Positions 61,942-64,000 of a DNA stretch of 64,000 nucleotides are shown here, piece after piece. A program made the position numbers and the translations under genes. The notes beneath the pieces are model-generated. The model ran no database searches and had not been told where the DNA came from. It was given only the letters and a program-made list of their open reading frames with translations. This DNA is from Chryseobacterium sp. 6424 (GTDB taxonomy: Bacteria; Bacteroidota; Bacteroidia; Flavobacteriales; Weeksellaceae), in the NCBI RefSeq assembly GCF_003692615.1, contig NZ_CP023540.1:186001-250000 (forward strand), in the 5' to 3' direction. Each line of letters starts with the position of its first letter. Positions within the stretch are counted from its first letter, which is position 1.

Positions 61942-64000
61942 TTAATGGGAAGCGTCCAGGACGTCAATTTTACCCAACTTGTTCAATTCCCACTCCTTTT
62001 GCATATAAAAGATAAGGGGTGTTACCAAAAGGATGTGAATGGCCGAAGTAAATACGCCACCCACCATCGGCAATACGATTGGTTTCATCATATCACTTCC
62101 AACGCCGTGACTCCACAGGATGGGAACGAGTCCGAAAAGGGTAACACACACGGTCATAATTTTAGGTCTTAATCTTTTCGCTGCTCCATTGATGACGTAC
62201 TCCCGAAGTTCTTCATTGGTAATGGTCTCCCGTGAGTTGCCATTCTTCGTGGTAAGCTGAATCATGGCATCGTTCAGGTAAATGACCATCACGATTCCGG
62301 TTTCTACCGCAAGTCCGAACAGGGCAATAAAGCCGACTGCTACTGCTACAGAGAGATTAACACCCCAAAGCGAAATCATGAATACGCCGCCGATTAAGGC
62401 GAAAGGAATACTGATGAGATTAAAGAAAGCTTCGCGGTAAGAATTGAATGCAAAGTACATGGAAAGAAAGATCACGATTAATACGAGGGGCATAATCATT
62501 TTTAAAGTCTGCTCTCCGCGAATCAGGTTTTCGTACTGACCGCTCCATTCCACGAAATAACCTTTTGGCATTTTGTTCACCATGTTATTGAGTTTTGCCT
62601 GGGCTTCTTTTACGGTACTGCCTAAATCCCGGTCGCGTACGTTGAATAGAACAGTTCCACGCAACATTGCATTTTCAGAATTGATCATTGGTGGTCCTTC
62701 TGTAAGACGAATGTCAGCCACTGCACTTAGCGGAATGGAACCAAATTCCATCGTCTGCATGGGCAATCTTCTCAGAGATTCCAAATTATTTCTGAAATCC
62801 TGGCCGTATCTGGCATTTACCGAAAAGCGCTGTCGGCCTTCCACGGTGGTGGTGAGTTTCATTCCGCCGAGCGCACTTTCCACGACGGCATTTACATCAT
62901 CCACACTTAGGCCGTATCTTCTTATTTCTTCGCGTTTCACTTCAATATCCACATATTTTCCGCCGGTAATGGGTTCTACGTACATGTCTTTTATTCCCTC
63001 AATACCGGTGAGTTCCTTTTTTATTTTTTCGGAAAGGACCGCGATACTGTCCAGGTTCTGTCCGTACACTTTTACGCCCACATCCGTTCTAATCCCTGTT
63101 GAAAGCATATTGATCCGGTTGGAAATCGGCATGGTCCAGCCATTGGTTACGCCGGGAATCTGCAGTTTAGCATTCAATTCATTAATAAGATCGTCTTTTG
63201 TAAGGCCGTCGCGCCATTCGCTCTGCGGTTTCAACAGAATAATGGTTTCTATCATGGAGATGGGTGAATTATCCGTCGCCGTGTTGGCTCTTCCAGCTTT
63301 TCCAAGGACATGATCCACTTCCGGAACTCCTTTAATGATTTTATCCTGCACCTGCAGTAATCTTTTGGCCTCAGAGTTCGAAATATCGGGAAGGGTTACC
63401 GGCATAAAGAGCAGGGATCCTTCATCCAAAGGCGGCATAAATTCACGCCCGAGGTTCATAATCATTGGAATACTGATGAGCAGGGCCAAAATATTAATGC
63501 CAAGCGTCGTTTTTTTCCATTTCATGCACCATCTGATAAGCGGTTCGTACACCCTTTCCAAGCCCCTGTTTATTGGGTTTTTATTATCGTCCTTAAATTT
63601 TCCTTTCATAAAAAAGGAGATCAGCACCGGTGCAAGGGTAAGCACCAGGATTGCATCAACAATCAGGATGAATGTTTTAGTGTACGCCAGCGGATGAAAA
63701 AGTTTACCTTCCTGACCGGTCAACATAAATACCGGGAGAAAAGAAACCACGATGATTACCGTAGAAAAAAATACGCCTCTGGATACCTGTAAGGATGATT
63801 TTTCGATAATCTTCAACCGAATGTCTTCGGGAATTTTAACGTAACTGTCTTTCTCCTTATCCTTTTTTCTGAATATATTTTTAAACCAGTTGGTCTTCAT
63901 TGTTACGGGTTTTTATTTTGTTGATGGTTCTGCCAATCCGAAAGATTTTTATACGCATTTTCAGACATAATAATTCCGTTATCTACAATCACCCCGATTG
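61942..64000 (-). pseudogene. cusA: CusA-like Cu/Ag RND pump, split by a frameshift; N-terminus outside window
   Basis: HME-RND pump for Cu(I)/Ag(I). The 652-aa frame starting at 63900 lacks the N-terminal third. Upstream, the minus strand reads IGVIVDNGIIMSENAYKNLS and then stops at 63905-63903; this is the TM4 segment (Asp and Glu of the proton relay) that should directly precede it. The two parts are one base apart in frame, and runs of five T and three G (63907-63914) lie at the break. The remainder has SSLQVSRGVFFSTVIIVVSF, the Met-bearing RINMLSTGIRTDVG of Cu/Ag pumps, and a normal end. Probably one gene with an indel, either real or a sequence error. Confidence 0.85.

Noticed and set aside
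62573..63313. 246-codon plus-strand frame opposite cusA
   Set aside because: Antisense shadow of a real coding region; no protein features.
63898..63900. True start of an independent 652-aa RND protein
   Set aside because: It lacks the first third of the pump, and the missing TM4 segment lies directly upstream in another frame.
42794..64000. Complete integrative element
   Set aside because: No integrase, mobilisation gene or second attachment site is visible; only the possible left edge is seen.

Overview
The window looks like a chromosomal segment of a Flavobacteriia bacterium, probably of the Chryseobacterium/Kaistella group (Weeksellaceae). The genes are typical of Bacteroidota (DUF6089, DUF2851, DUF3276, DUF4254, DUF4292, DUF6261, DUF6660, bacillithiol genes, RND pumps fused to outer-membrane channels). 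Promoters carry the Bacteroidota -7 box TAnnTTTG, in two cases with a -33 TTTTG exactly 18 bp upstream.

Bases 1-36300 are an ordinary backbone. From left to right: the end of a capsule/exopolysaccharide locus (WecA-like transferase, Wza-like lipoprotein, Wzc-like tyrosine autokinase); an envelope-building run (uppS, bamA, two Skp/OmpH chaperones); a thioesterase, rmlD and bshB1; tRNA-His; an MsbA-like ABC exporter; nusB and yajC; a YidE/AspT-type transporter; DUF2851; bshA; a GH3 glycosidase; deoD; ribA; tatA; an EnvC-like M23 protein; an RmlA-like nucleotidylyltransferase; dut; a flippase; dihydroorotase; and a large M16 protease.

Bases 36400-42800 are a patchwork. A very AT-rich two-gene restriction-modification module (36463-38960) sits beside a GC-rich DUF6261 gene (39549-40283). 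The DUF6261 gene has an internal TAG and is preceded by 42-bp tandem repeats with built-in hairpins. A DECR-type reductase and a secreted 5-hydroxyisourate hydrolase follow. Next is about 0.9 kb without genes that contains a possible tRNA 3'-end remnant plus terminator, which may be an attachment site.

Bases 42800-64000 are a metal-resistance island, all on the minus strand. Transcription runs from right to left: Cu/Ag pump cusA (N-terminus outside the window), cusC-like channel, two cusB-like adaptors, a haem-binding protein, a MerT-MerP fusion, a Cys-rich zinc-ribbon protein, a DUF305 membrane protein, a CopB-type P1B-ATPase and a giant multicopper oxidase. After a terminator come DUF6660, a CzcA-CzcC fusion, CzcB and a Zn/Cd/Pb ATPase. 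The short YTCPMHP...CPxCGM metal-binding domain (HMBD) occurs six times in four proteins: both adaptors, the CopB ATPase and, three times, the oxidase. This suggests a shared copper-handling module.

Three otherwise well-conserved genes (bamA, rmlD, cusA) carry single-base frameshifts and the DUF6261 gene carries a nonsense codon. Two of the frameshifts lie in GCGC contexts. For the essential bamA, a consensus-sequence error is more likely than real loss. No integrase, transposase or CRISPR array was seen.
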